Assembly (NCBI GenBank): GCA_009911175.1
Contig: QXWX01000002.1
Coordinates: 1-64,000 of the forward strand
DNA length: 64,000 bases
Source: Lachnospiraceae bacterium
Lineage (GTDB): Bacteria > Bacillota_A > Clostridia > Lachnospirales > Lachnospiraceae
Reading direction: 5' to 3'
Below are positions 44,075 through 51,852 of this stretch, in pieces (within the stretch, counting starts at the first letter, position 1; every line of letters begins with the position of its first letter). The translations under genes were made by a program, and so were the position numbers. Below the pieces are notes generated by a model, which was given only the letters and a program-made list of their open reading frames with translations, ran no database searches and was not told the DNA's origin.

Positions 44075-45613
44075 CTAAAATCTCTTAATCTTCTTCGTGG
44101 TGTTCTTTTCAAACTCCACGTCACGCACTTTCAGCTTAAATACCCGCTTATAGAGCGGAGCCGTCTTATTATACTCATCAATGATCTTCTGAAGCTCTCC
44201 CTCCAGATCCTTGATCCGCTTCTTCGACGCATATTCCAGATCCGGGAAGATCTCCGCCTCGATCAGTCCTTCGCAGTCCCGCACGAGAACCTCCTGCACC
44301 AGGCGGTTTGCGCCTAACTTGTTCTCGATCTCCTCGGGGGATACGTTCTCCCCGTTCCGCGTAATGATCAGGTTCTTCTTGCGTCCGGTCAGGAACAGGA
44401 AACCATCCTCATCGATGTAACCCAGGTCTCCTGTTTTCAGCCATCCGTCCTCCAAGGTCTCGGCCGTCTCCTCTGGCATCTTATAGTACCCCTGCATCAC
44501 GCTGGTACCTTTTACCCAGATCTCCTCGTCTACGATCTTCGCCTCACAGTTTGGCATGCATTTTCCGATGGAGCCGTCTTTTTTCTCACTGTTGCTGTTG
44601 GTGCTGATCACCGGCGCACACTCCGTCATGCCGTAGCCCTGCAGGATAGTAATGCCGTACTTCTTGAACAGGGCGATATAGTCTGGATTTAAGTAGGCGC
44701 CGCCGCTGCACACGGTATGAAACTGCTTCCCGAATACCTTCGCCTTCACAAGCGGGGCCGGAATAAAGGACGCTTCTTCCAGTTTTTTTGCAAGGGTTTC
44801 CACCATCAAGGGCACCATTAGAATCATGTTCGGTTCAAAGAGCTTGATATTTTTGGCTACTCTTAAAAGCGAATCGTTGATACAGATGATCGCGCCGATG
44901 GACGTCCCTTTGAGAATGTCCATACTCAGGCAGTAGGCGTGGTGGATGGGCAGCACGGTCATGATGACCATTCCCGGTTCATATCCCATATCCTGGGCGG
45001 TCGCGTTTTCCGCCAGATTCCGGTGGGTCAGCATCACGCCCTTGCTCTTTCCGGTGGTTCCGGAGGTAAACATGATGGTCGCCAGATCCTCCGGCTTCGG
45101 CTCAAAATCTGTCCTCTCCGGCGCCTTTGCGGCCAGCTCCCACAGATGGAGGGCATTGGGAACGGAAGTCTCCCCTTCCATGGCGATGAGATGCGTAAGC
45201 CCGGGGCACTTCTCCGCCGCCATCCGGGCAACATTTGCCTTGGTCTCGTCATACACCAGCGTCGTCACATCCGCCCGGTCAATCAATTCGCAGAGGTCTT
45301 CCGCCGGAAGGTTTGCGTCCAGCGGAACCGCCACGCTGCCGCTGTTCACGATGCCGTAGTAGGAGGTGATCCATGAATAGGAGGTTGCCCCTATGAGCGC
45401 GATATGCTTTCCCTGCTCCCCCAGTTCGGTGAGGGCTGCCGAAATCTGTTCACTGTCCCGGCGAAGCTGTGTATAGGTCTTCGCCTCCACCTTTGTCTTC
45501 TTTTTTCCTCCCTGGTCAGCGTCCTTTACTTTATATCTGACGGCATCCTGGGTGCCGTATGCTTCCTCTGCCTTCACCAGCAGATCATAGAGTGTGCTGC
45601 GCAATTCGTTCAT
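44075..45613 (-). CDS. AMP-forming acyl-CoA synthetase/acyl-ACP ligase-like enzyme
   Basis: A 512-residue ANL-superfamily enzyme. P-loop IMFTSGTTGKSKGVMLTHRN, A5 motif LQGYGMTECAPVIS, A7/A8 TGDLGYIDEDGFLFLTGRKK, and the C-terminal catalytic lysine in NTTKKIKRF. It activates a carboxylic acid as acyl-AMP and passes it to CoA or to a carrier thiol. Because an acyl carrier protein and a condensation-domain protein lie directly upstream in the same operon, loading of that carrier is the likeliest role. The overall look is long-chain fatty acyl ligase rather than amino acid adenylation, but the acid cannot be named. It is the last gene before a terminator. Confidence 0.88.
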   Translation of the reverse strand: MNELRSTLYDLLVKAEEAYGTQDAVRYKVKDADQGGKKKTKVEAKTYTQLRRDSEQISAALTELGEQGKHIALIGATSYSWITSYYGIVNSGSVAVPLDANLPAEDLCELIDRADVTTLVYDETKANVARMAAEKCPGLTHLIAMEGETSVPNALHLWELAAKAPERTDFEPKPEDLATIMFTSGTTGKSKGVMLTHRNLAENATAQDMGYEPGMVIMTVLPIHHAYCLSMDILKGTSIGAIICINDSLLRVAKNIKLFEPNMILMVPLMVETLAKKLEEASFIPAPLVKAKVFGKQFHTVCSGGAYLNPDYIALFKKYGITILQGYGMTECAPVISTNSNSEKKDGSIGKCMPNCEAKIVDEEIWVKGTSVMQGYYKMPEETAETLEDGWLKTGDLGYIDEDGFLFLTGRKKNLIITRNGENVSPEEIENKLGANRLVQEVLVRDCEGLIEAEIFPDLEYASKKRIKDLEGELQKIIDEYNKTAPLYKRVFKLKVRDVEFEKNTTKKIKRF

Positions 45614-45653
45614 ATGTCTTTCTCCTTTTCAAATAAGGAAATCCCGCAGGTTC

Positions 45654-45878
45654 CTACGCCAGTTTTGAAAGATAATCCACTGCTTCTTGGACGGTACGGA
45701 TATTGACCACTTCCTCCTGGTCGATCTCAACATCCATCTCATCTTCGATCTCACCGAGCATGCTCATAAAGTCGAAAGACGTAAAGCCAAGGTCTTCGAT
45801 AAAGCGTGACTCCGGCTTGATATCTTCCTTCTGAACCTCCACATAGTTTACGATGATCTCTGTCAACTGATCAAACAT
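45654..45878 (-). CDS. Acyl/peptidyl carrier protein
   Basis: A 74-residue acidic four-helix carrier. The phosphopantetheine serine is in FIEDLGFTSFDFMSMLGEIE, in place of the usual DSL. It starts MFDQLTEIIVNYV at 45878, after a GGGTGGGG site. It differs from a standard fatty acid AcpP and sits between the condensation protein and the ligase, so it is probably the dedicated carrier of this operon. Confidence 0.88.
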   Translation of the reverse strand: MFDQLTEIIVNYVEVQKEDIKPESRFIEDLGFTSFDFMSMLGEIEDEMDVEIDQEEVVNIRTVQEAVDYLSKLA

Positions 45879-45929
45879 TTTTCCCCACCCTTTCTTTTTT
45901 GTATTGAATTTTCTTATGCTGCAGAACAA

Positions 45930-47333
45930 CTACACCAATTTGATGATATCGCCGATCTTCATGTTCGGTGTCTCGATTCCCTTGAACATGATCTTGCAGA
46001 AATAATAGTAAAAATATTCCAACTGCTCCCTGGTATATGCTTTCGTCTGATGCTCAAAGCTGAAATCCAGTCCGTTGTCATCCGGCCTGTGCATCACTGT
46101 AAGATACAGCCCGTCCGCATAATAACCGTTGCAGTATCTCTTCGTCTTATACTTGATGCCGCCTAAGTCGGTCAGCCCCTTTTCCCTCAGCGTAGCCGGC
46201 TGATAGGTAAGCGACATGCTCTCATATCCCATGCCCAGCGGCGTTTTGTATAATTCTTTTCTATATCCAAGATACTCTGTAGGATTGAAATTCACATAGC
46301 GGAACACTTCATTCTGTCTGTCCCGGATCTCATGGATTCCCTCCAAAAATGTCTGATCCTCCGAAATCACGGTTCGGAACGGGAAGCTGTGGATACGCGT
46401 ACCGCCTGACTTTTTCTCCTGGAGCGTCGCTCTGCGGGCATAGGCAACCTGCAGGGACACGTCGTCATTCTGGTTGATCTTCTGCAGGTAGGTACGGATT
46501 CCCATCACAAGCAGGCACTGCAGAGAAATGTGTTCCTGCTCGCAGAAAGACATCAGCCTTGCAGTCGGCTCCTCCTCCAGATGGAAGATGTCGATTGCCG
46601 CCGCGAAGCTGTCCGATCCGGTAGGCGCTGCCCGAAGATTTGGATTCCCGGTTGCCGCCCTGGCGTCCTCGAGCCTCTGCGGACCGGTGATTCCGTTGTA
46701 AATCGGTTCCGATGCTTCGATGAGCCTGCGGAAATATTCCCTGTCCCTGGCCTGCGCCTTGCTGCCGGCCTCATATGCCATATCCTTCTCAATCTGCGCA
46801 GTATAGGAACGCATATCCGCCGGATACGGAATCCCTTCAAAATTCGCGTTGCAGTACAGCTCGATCACGTCTTTCATAAACCCGATCAGCGACTGGGCGT
46901 CAAGAAATCTGTGATCCCCCACCAGATACATCCCTTCATATCCGTCCGGAGTCTTGATGATGGTGACCTTATTCATCGGCTCGTCTTCCTTGTCAAAGGG
47001 AACCCGCGTCCACGCCGTCATCTCAGCCTCCGCCTCTTCCATGGTCTTTCCGGTGAAATCCACGAACTCGATCTCCCGGTCTTCCTTGTCGGCAATGTAC
47101 TGATACCATTCCTTCTCTTTCTTGTCAAAGGCAAGCCGCGCACGCATAGACTCACACCGCTCGTATGCCTTATAGATGGCTTTTCTCAGCTCGTCTATAT
47201 TCAGTTCGAACTCAATGGTCAGGCTCGTGCCTACATTCAGGATCTCTTTTCCCGGGCAGTACTCGGAATAATAGTTGTGGAATTTCTGTGCTACCGTCAG
47301 TGGATACGTCTTATAACCTTTTCTTGTTTTCAT
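45930..47333 (-). CDS. Stand-alone condensation-domain protein (NRPS C-domain/acyltransferase-like)
   Basis: A protein of about 467 residues with the CAT-like fold of NRPS condensation domains. The HHxxxD motif appears as YLVGDHRFLDAQS, with the second His and the Asp kept. Later blocks include DVSLQVAYARRATLQ and the C-terminal LDFSFEHQTKAYTREQLEYF. Such enzymes join an acyl group held on a carrier protein to an amine or alcohol. Here it is free-standing rather than part of a large synthetase. The start is uncertain: ATG 47333 is used, with TTG 47360 and GTG 47354 upstream. The gene ends only 50 bases before the carrier protein gene. Confidence 0.8.
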   Translation of the reverse strand: MKTRKGYKTYPLTVAQKFHNYYSEYCPGKEILNVGTSLTIEFELNIDELRKAIYKAYERCESMRARLAFDKKEKEWYQYIADKEDREIEFVDFTGKTMEEAEAEMTAWTRVPFDKEDEPMNKVTIIKTPDGYEGMYLVGDHRFLDAQSLIGFMKDVIELYCNANFEGIPYPADMRSYTAQIEKDMAYEAGSKAQARDREYFRRLIEASEPIYNGITGPQRLEDARAATGNPNLRAAPTGSDSFAAAIDIFHLEEEPTARLMSFCEQEHISLQCLLVMGIRTYLQKINQNDDVSLQVAYARRATLQEKKSGGTRIHSFPFRTVISEDQTFLEGIHEIRDRQNEVFRYVNFNPTEYLGYRKELYKTPLGMGYESMSLTYQPATLREKGLTDLGGIKYKTKRYCNGYYADGLYLTVMHRPDDNGLDFSFEHQTKAYTREQLEYFYYYFCKIMFKGIETPNMKIGDIIKLV

Positions 47334-47444
47334 TCTGTTTATTAATCCTTTCACGTTCAAAAACGTCCGTTCATTGGCTTCAAATACCGCTGCAATCTAT
47401 ATCCGCATCGTCTCTTTATACAAATGCAGGTATGTCTCAGGTTA

Positions 47445-48425
47445 TTACTGCATAATCTCTTCCGTAAATTCGGTCAGCGCCTTTTCATAATTCTCCATGT
47501 CTTTATAATAGCTCTCTGCATGGGCCGCCCCTTCGATGATCACCTTACGCTTCGGAGAGCTGCAGTGGTCATAGATCTCATGGCACATACTGCACGGTAC
47601 GAAGGTATCCGCCGAACCATGGATAAAGAGGATCGGTACCTTTGCCTTTTCGACCTCGTATTTGGCGTTGCACTCGTCCATGCCGTAACCCGCCAGCTTT
47701 TTGTTCAGCAGGTCGGCTCCCTGGATTGCCGGAAATGCCGGTAAATGGTACATGTGGTTCAGCACATAAGTGAACACCTCCTTGGGGGAGGTAAACCCGC
47801 AGTCAGATACAATCCCCTTCACATTGGCCGGCAGTTCCAGGCCGCTGGTCATCAGCACCGTAGCGCCGCCCATGGAGGTGCCGTAAAGCATGATCTTCAC
47901 ATCCTCACCCAGCTTCTGTATCATCCAGTTGATCCAGCCCAGGGCATCCTGCCGGTCCAGACATCCGAAGCCGATGTATTCCCCCTCGCTCTCACCGTGG
48001 GCCCTTGCGTCCGGCATCAGCATGGCATAGCCGCGTTTCAGGAAATAATCCGCGATGGCTACGTGATTGCTGAGCCCTTCCCCGGTATAGCCGTGAAAAC
48101 AGATCACCGCTTTCTTTACATCGGAAATATTCCCGTCTTCCCCATCTTCCACCGCCGGAAAGTATGTAGCGTGGAGCTTCAGCCCGTCGAAAGAGGTGAT
48201 GGATACATCTCTGTGGGTCTGCGCCAGTACATATTCCTTTCTCTTTTCCATAAGCGGATAATATTTTGCCCAGTCCGTCCCCGACATCTTGATGGTTCTG
48301 TCGGTCTTCGCGTTTCCGCGCTTCATGGTCCTGTTATAAAAATATGCGGTTTCCCCGATTCCTGCCGCAGCCAGGATTCCCGCTGCAGCTACAATGTTTT
48401 TCAATGCTCCCAATGGTTTCACCAT
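47445..48425 (-). CDS. Membrane-anchored alpha/beta hydrolase
   Basis: A 326-residue serine hydrolase. An N-terminal hydrophobic segment (NIVAAAGILAAAGIGETAYF) anchors it, with the catalytic part from residue 60. Oxyanion HGYTGEG, nucleophile elbow LYGTSMGGATVL, acid HGSADTFVP and His in EGAAHAESYY. It resembles the YqkD/BAAT-like group. In this operon it could release or transfer the acyl product from the carrier, act on it, or edit misloaded carriers; these are inferences. Confidence 0.85.
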   Translation of the reverse strand: MVKPLGALKNIVAAAGILAAAGIGETAYFYNRTMKRGNAKTDRTIKMSGTDWAKYYPLMEKRKEYVLAQTHRDVSITSFDGLKLHATYFPAVEDGEDGNISDVKKAVICFHGYTGEGLSNHVAIADYFLKRGYAMLMPDARAHGESEGEYIGFGCLDRQDALGWINWMIQKLGEDVKIMLYGTSMGGATVLMTSGLELPANVKGIVSDCGFTSPKEVFTYVLNHMYHLPAFPAIQGADLLNKKLAGYGMDECNAKYEVEKAKVPILFIHGSADTFVPCSMCHEIYDHCSSPKRKVIIEGAAHAESYYKDMENYEKALTEFTEEIMQ

Positions 48426-48454
48426 CCTTTTTTTGCTGTTCCCATGTGTCTGTC

Positions 48455-48898
48455 TTATTTATTTTTCTTCGCTTCCTTCGCCGCTGCCTTCTTGACCGCC
48501 GTCTTTACTACGGTATTCACAACCTTGTCGGCCGCTTTTTTTGCGATGCTCTTTTCCTGCGCAGCGCCTTTCTTCAGCTCTATGATCTCCTTTAACCGCA
48601 GCGCCTTCTCAATATTGCCCTCCACCCGCAGCTTCTGGTCCGTAAATGCCGCAATGGGATCCATCTCTCCGTCTGCGATCTTGAGAAGCACCTCAGACGA
48701 ACAGATAAACATGGCGTCTCTGTCATAATATTCATAGGGCTCTACATGGAGCACACCGTCCTTTACCTCCACATAGAAAGCGCCGCCGGCTTCCTCGTCC
48801 TCAATGTTAAACTGAAACGCAAGATGCTCGTGTATGTCACTCACATCCGCTCCCATAAATTTCCCCTTGATCTCATAAAATAAATCTGCGTAAGTCAT
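48455..48898 (-). CDS. SCP2 sterol-carrier-like lipid-binding protein
   Basis: A 147-residue protein. Residues 1-110 form an SCP2 fold (FNIEDEEAGGAFYVEVKDGV, then MFICSSEVLLKIADGEMDPI and AFTDQKLRVEGN). The tail is rich in Lys and Ala (KKAADKVVNTVVKTAVKKAA). SCP2 proteins bind fatty acyl chains or other lipids in a hydrophobic tunnel. As first gene of the operon it suggests that the pathway deals with a lipid-like substrate or product. AAGGAGG precedes the ATG. Confidence 0.85.
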   Translation of the reverse strand: MTYADLFYEIKGKFMGADVSDIHEHLAFQFNIEDEEAGGAFYVEVKDGVLHVEPYEYYDRDAMFICSSEVLLKIADGEMDPIAAFTDQKLRVEGNIEKALRLKEIIELKKGAAQEKSIAKKAADKVVNTVVKTAVKKAAAKEAKKNK

Positions 48899-48973
48899 CC
48901 TTTTCCTCCTTGATTTCCCACTGTTGCTGCCAGATGGCTGTTCCTATATCCCAGCCGTCTGCTTAAAATGCAA

Positions 48974-49032
48974 TCGACCAACGGTCGAATTGATTTAAGT
49001 AAACATTACCACATTCTTCGACCATTGGTCAA
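48974..49032 (-). promoter_or_regulatory. Promoter of the five-gene operon with two TetR-like operators
   Basis: Two related palindromes: TCGACC-N3-GGTCGA (48974-48988, perfect) and TCGACC-N3-GGTCAA (49018-49032, one mismatch), centres 44 bases apart. Reading leftward, TTGACC (49027-49032) is the -35 and lies within the second palindrome; a weak TAATGT (49003-49008) is the -10 after 18 bases. The first palindrome is just downstream of the -10. This is the usual arrangement of a TetR-family repressor. No such regulator gene is in the window. Confidence 0.7.
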
Positions 49033-49091
49033 CTATATTTTTATCCAATTTAAGGGGAATTTTTCCATGTTTTTTGTGGAATAATTCTCTT

Positions 49092-49258
49092 TTACCCGAT
49101 CAGAATCCTCTTCCCTTCAAATGCAAAGCCGTAGCAGCGGATTCGTTCTCCTGAGATCCCTTTTGCAGTCAGCACCGCAGCATATTGCTTTTCTTTGATC
49201 TGCGCCAGGGCGCTCTGAACCGTTTCCTCCAATGTAGTCTCTATACTCCCGCCTAAAA
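49092..49258 (-). pseudogene. C-terminal fragment of an AAA-ATPase/PD-(D/E)XK nuclease-like gene
   Basis: The frame reads [20 protein letters not shown] and ends [14 protein letters not shown]. This is the typical last 50 residues of the AAA-ATPase-like plus PD-(D/E)XK (DUF1703 type) proteins that are common in gut Clostridia and Bacteroidetes. The ATPase part and nuclease core are missing, and the fragment begins right after the stop of the next gene. A dead remnant. Confidence 0.6.
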
Positions 49259-49260
49259 TA

Positions 49261-49575
49261 CTACAGGTTATTCCAAACCTCCCGTATATCCTCCATTTCC
49301 ACCTGCTTCTCAATCTGGTTCACGATCTGATCGCTGCTGACGCTGGCGATCTCGGCCTGGCTGGAATCCATCCAGACATAGCAGATAAAGCACAAGATCC
49401 CAAGCGTCAGCCGGAAGAGGAATGTGTCTCTGGGATATGCGGATTCCTGGTCGTCATACAATTCATGATAAATACTTCCGTATCTGGGATGGACCGCGGG
49501 AATAAAATGGTTGTCGTCGTACCGCTTTCTTGTCTGGCGCAGAAGCTCTCTGCGGCGTGCCTCGGGATCGTTCAT
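49261..49575 (-). CDS. Unknown single-pass membrane protein
   Basis: A 104-residue protein: a basic N-terminus ([20 protein letters not shown]), a soluble stretch with [14 protein letters not shown], one membrane helix ([18 protein letters not shown]), and an external acidic tail. The start at 49575 follows AGGAAG. I do not recognise a family. It lies downstream of nothing obvious and may be co-transcribed only with the nuclease remnant. Confidence 0.6.
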   Translation of the reverse strand: MNDPEARRRELLRQTRKRYDDNHFIPAVHPRYGSIYHELYDDQESAYPRDTFLFRLTLGILCFICYVWMDSSQAEIASVSSDQIVNQIEKQVEMEDIREVWNNL

Positions 49576-49825
49576 AGCAGGCTTCCTTTCGTTTTTCGAT
49601 CTTTGTATCCCGGGGGCTTGAGTCCGCCGGATACTTGTATCGAATATATATGTACAATCCCCGATATTTAGAACTTTTCCCCTCTGGAATCCTGCATGAA
49701 GTGACACCGTCAAAACAGGATCAAAACCCCCAGCTTCTGTCTGCATTTTTTGTCCGCGCATATTTCCGGATGTATACATTTCCCACAGTTTCCGCCCCTG
49801 AAGCGGCAGGAACTGCCAGCCCGTC

Positions 49826-51109
49826 TTACCGGTCTGACAGTTCCTTTGTAATATCCTCCCATGTGATCCCCCGTTCCACCATCAGCACCATCAGATGGTA
49901 CATAAAATCCGAGACCTCATACTTGATCTCTTCCGGGTTGGGGTTTTTGGAGGCAATGATAATCTCCGTGGCTTCCTCTCCCACTTTTTTCAGTATCTTA
50001 TCGATTCCCTTTTCAAACAGGTAATTGGTGTAGGACCCTTCCTTTGGGTTCTGCTTGCGGTCCACAATGGTCTTATACACGGACTCGAATACCTGTAACG
50101 GGTTCTTGGCATCAAAATCATTTCCTGCAATGGACTGGAAAAAGCAGGTCCGGTTCCCGGTGTGGCAAGCCGCGCCGATCTGCTCCACCTTCGCCAGCAG
50201 CGTATCCTTGTCGCAGTCCACGGTCAGCATCTTCACATACTGGAAATGCCCGGAGGTTTCCCCCTTGATCCACCGTTCCTGACGGCTCCGGCTGTAATAG
50301 GTCATCTTACCGGTTTTGATGGTATGCTCAAATGCGTCTTCATTCATGTATGCCATCATCAGCACTTCATTGGTCTTATAATCCTGGACGATGACCGGGA
50401 TCAGGCCGTCGGAATTTAGTTTAAATTCCGCAAAATCCATAATGCTTTCAAAGGAAGTCATCCGGATGCCTTCCTCCAGGCAGACATTTTTAAACGCGTC
50501 AAAGTCCATGTCCTTCTGACTGATAAAGAGGCCGGAAACCCCCTTGACCCCGTCGGATTTCAGGATCTTGAGAATCTCCTTCTGCTCCATCGTATCCGTC
50601 ACCACCACGCAGGGGATCTCCGTAATGTTTACAACAGAATTGAGGTCCAGCCTGTGCATGAATATCATTTCCGTACAATATTTCTCAATCTGGTGCTGGT
50701 GCTTGAACAGCGCGTCAAAATCATTCAGCGACACGGCGATCCGTTCCTTTCCGTACCGCAGGGCAGCCTCCTCTAAAAGCTTCAGGGTTCCGGGCTTAGA
50801 GAGGTTCAAAAGGGCCCGCTTCGCGCCGGCGTACAGAATCTTCTTTACATCCTCCTGACGGCGGATATTTCCGCCTGCCACCATGGGGATGCTGATGACC
50901 CGGTTGATCTTTTTCATCAGGTCAATGGCTTCTTCATGGTTCTCATCCGAATTGGACAGGTCAAACACAATCAGCTCGTCTGCCCCCCGTTCTCCATAAT
51001 GCTTTGCAAGGGAAACCACGTCATCCGATATCACGGTTTTATCGTCAAACCAGCGGACGGCCTTGGCGCCGTCGATCAGGATACATGGGGTTAACCTTTT
51101 ATAACTCAT
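49826..51109 (-). CDS. hisIE: HisA/HisF-like domain fused to HisI and HisE
   Basis: A 427-residue fusion. Residues 1-215 are a TIM barrel like HisF/HisA (KRLTPCILIDGAKAV, SIPMVAGGNIRRQEDVKKIL) but with altered active-site loops; for example the strand usually ending in a catalytic Asp reads ERIAVSLNDFDALF. Residues 215-325 are HisI, phosphoribosyl-AMP cyclohydrolase, with MAYMNEDAFEHTI, WIKGETSGHFQ and the zinc cysteines in DCDKDTLL and GAACHTGNRTC. The rest is HisE, phosphoribosyl-ATP pyrophosphatase (KVGEEATEIIIASK). The HisI and HisE parts look active. The barrel is probably not a working HisA or HisF. It is last in the his operon. Confidence 0.88.
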   Translation of the reverse strand: MSYKRLTPCILIDGAKAVRWFDDKTVISDDVVSLAKHYGERGADELIVFDLSNSDENHEEAIDLMKKINRVISIPMVAGGNIRRQEDVKKILYAGAKRALLNLSKPGTLKLLEEAALRYGKERIAVSLNDFDALFKHQHQIEKYCTEMIFMHRLDLNSVVNITEIPCVVVTDTMEQKEILKILKSDGVKGVSGLFISQKDMDFDAFKNVCLEEGIRMTSFESIMDFAEFKLNSDGLIPVIVQDYKTNEVLMMAYMNEDAFEHTIKTGKMTYYSRSRQERWIKGETSGHFQYVKMLTVDCDKDTLLAKVEQIGAACHTGNRTCFFQSIAGNDFDAKNPLQVFESVYKTIVDRKQNPKEGSYTNYLFEKGIDKILKKVGEEATEIIIASKNPNPEEIKYEVSDFMYHLMVLMVERGITWEDITKELSDR

Positions 51110-51135
51110 AGTATGTTCTCCTTCTATATTTTTTC

Positions 51136-51726
51136 CTACAGGCTTCCTTTCGTAGACCAGACGCCCTGCATCCGCGGCTCCTCCATGACTGCCCCGTCCA
51201 GCGCCTTTCCAAACGCCTTGAACAGCGCCTCCGCCATATGATGGTTATTGCCGGCATCCAATATCTTCAGATGCAGGTTCATAGCCGCGCTGTAAGAAAC
51301 GGCATAAAAAAACTCCCGAACCATTTCCGTGTCCAGCGTACCCAGACGTTCCGCCGTAAATTCCGCATCCATCTTAAAATACGGACGGCCGGACAGGTCC
51401 ACGGCGCAGAGGGCAAGAACCTCATCCATCGGCAGGATAAAGCTTCCATAGCGCCGGATTCCCGCCTTATCTCCCAGCGCGCCGGCAATGGCCTGGCCCA
51501 GGACGATCCCGGTATCCTCCACCGTATGGTGGCAGTCCACCTCCAGATCCCCCTTCACCTGCACCTCCAGGTCAAACAGCCCGTGCCGCGCAAATCCGTC
51601 CAGCATATGGTCAAAAAACGGGATTCCGGTATCGATCCGGTTCTTCCCCTGCCCGTCCAGATTGATGGACAAGGTGATCTCTGTTTCCTTTGTTTTTCTC
51701 GTACAGCTTCCCATCCGTTTCTTCAT
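51136..51726 (-). CDS. hisB: Imidazoleglycerol-phosphate dehydratase
   Basis: A 196-residue monofunctional HisB. The metal-binding repeats are FFDHMLDGFARHG, DCHHTVEDTGIVLGQA and GNNHHMAEALFKA. It dehydrates imidazole glycerol phosphate to imidazole acetol phosphate with manganese. The start at 51726 follows GAAGGAGG. Upstream, between hisD and hisB, is a REP-like palindrome. hisC and hisH, often near hisB, are absent from this operon. Confidence 0.95.
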   Translation of the reverse strand: MKKRMGSCTRKTKETEITLSINLDGQGKNRIDTGIPFFDHMLDGFARHGLFDLEVQVKGDLEVDCHHTVEDTGIVLGQAIAGALGDKAGIRRYGSFILPMDEVLALCAVDLSGRPYFKMDAEFTAERLGTLDTEMVREFFYAVSYSAAMNLHLKILDAGNNHHMAEALFKAFGKALDGAVMEEPRMQGVWSTKGSL

Positions 51727-51764
51727 ACGCAAATCCTCCTTCTTCCGGCCCCTTTCATACCGCC

Positions 51765-51804
51765 CTGTACAGAAAGTCAGCCGTCTGCAGGCTTTCTGTA
51801 TACG
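51765..51804. repeat. REP-like palindrome (copy 3 of 4)
   Basis: TGTACAGAAAGTCAGCC faces GCAGGCTTTCTGTATACGG. It lies inside the his operon between hisD and hisB, so it is transcribed and may stabilise or partly end the message. Confidence 0.65.
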
Positions 51805-51852
51805 GCAATTCCCATTCTCTCTCATCTGCCCCTTAAAAACAGCGGCACAGCC

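Noticed and set aside
49808..49845. Terminator at the end of hisIE
   Set aside because: The GGAACTG/CAGTTCC stem overlaps the stop codon and is not followed by Ts; it is mentioned only as a possible small relative of the TAAGGAAC elements.
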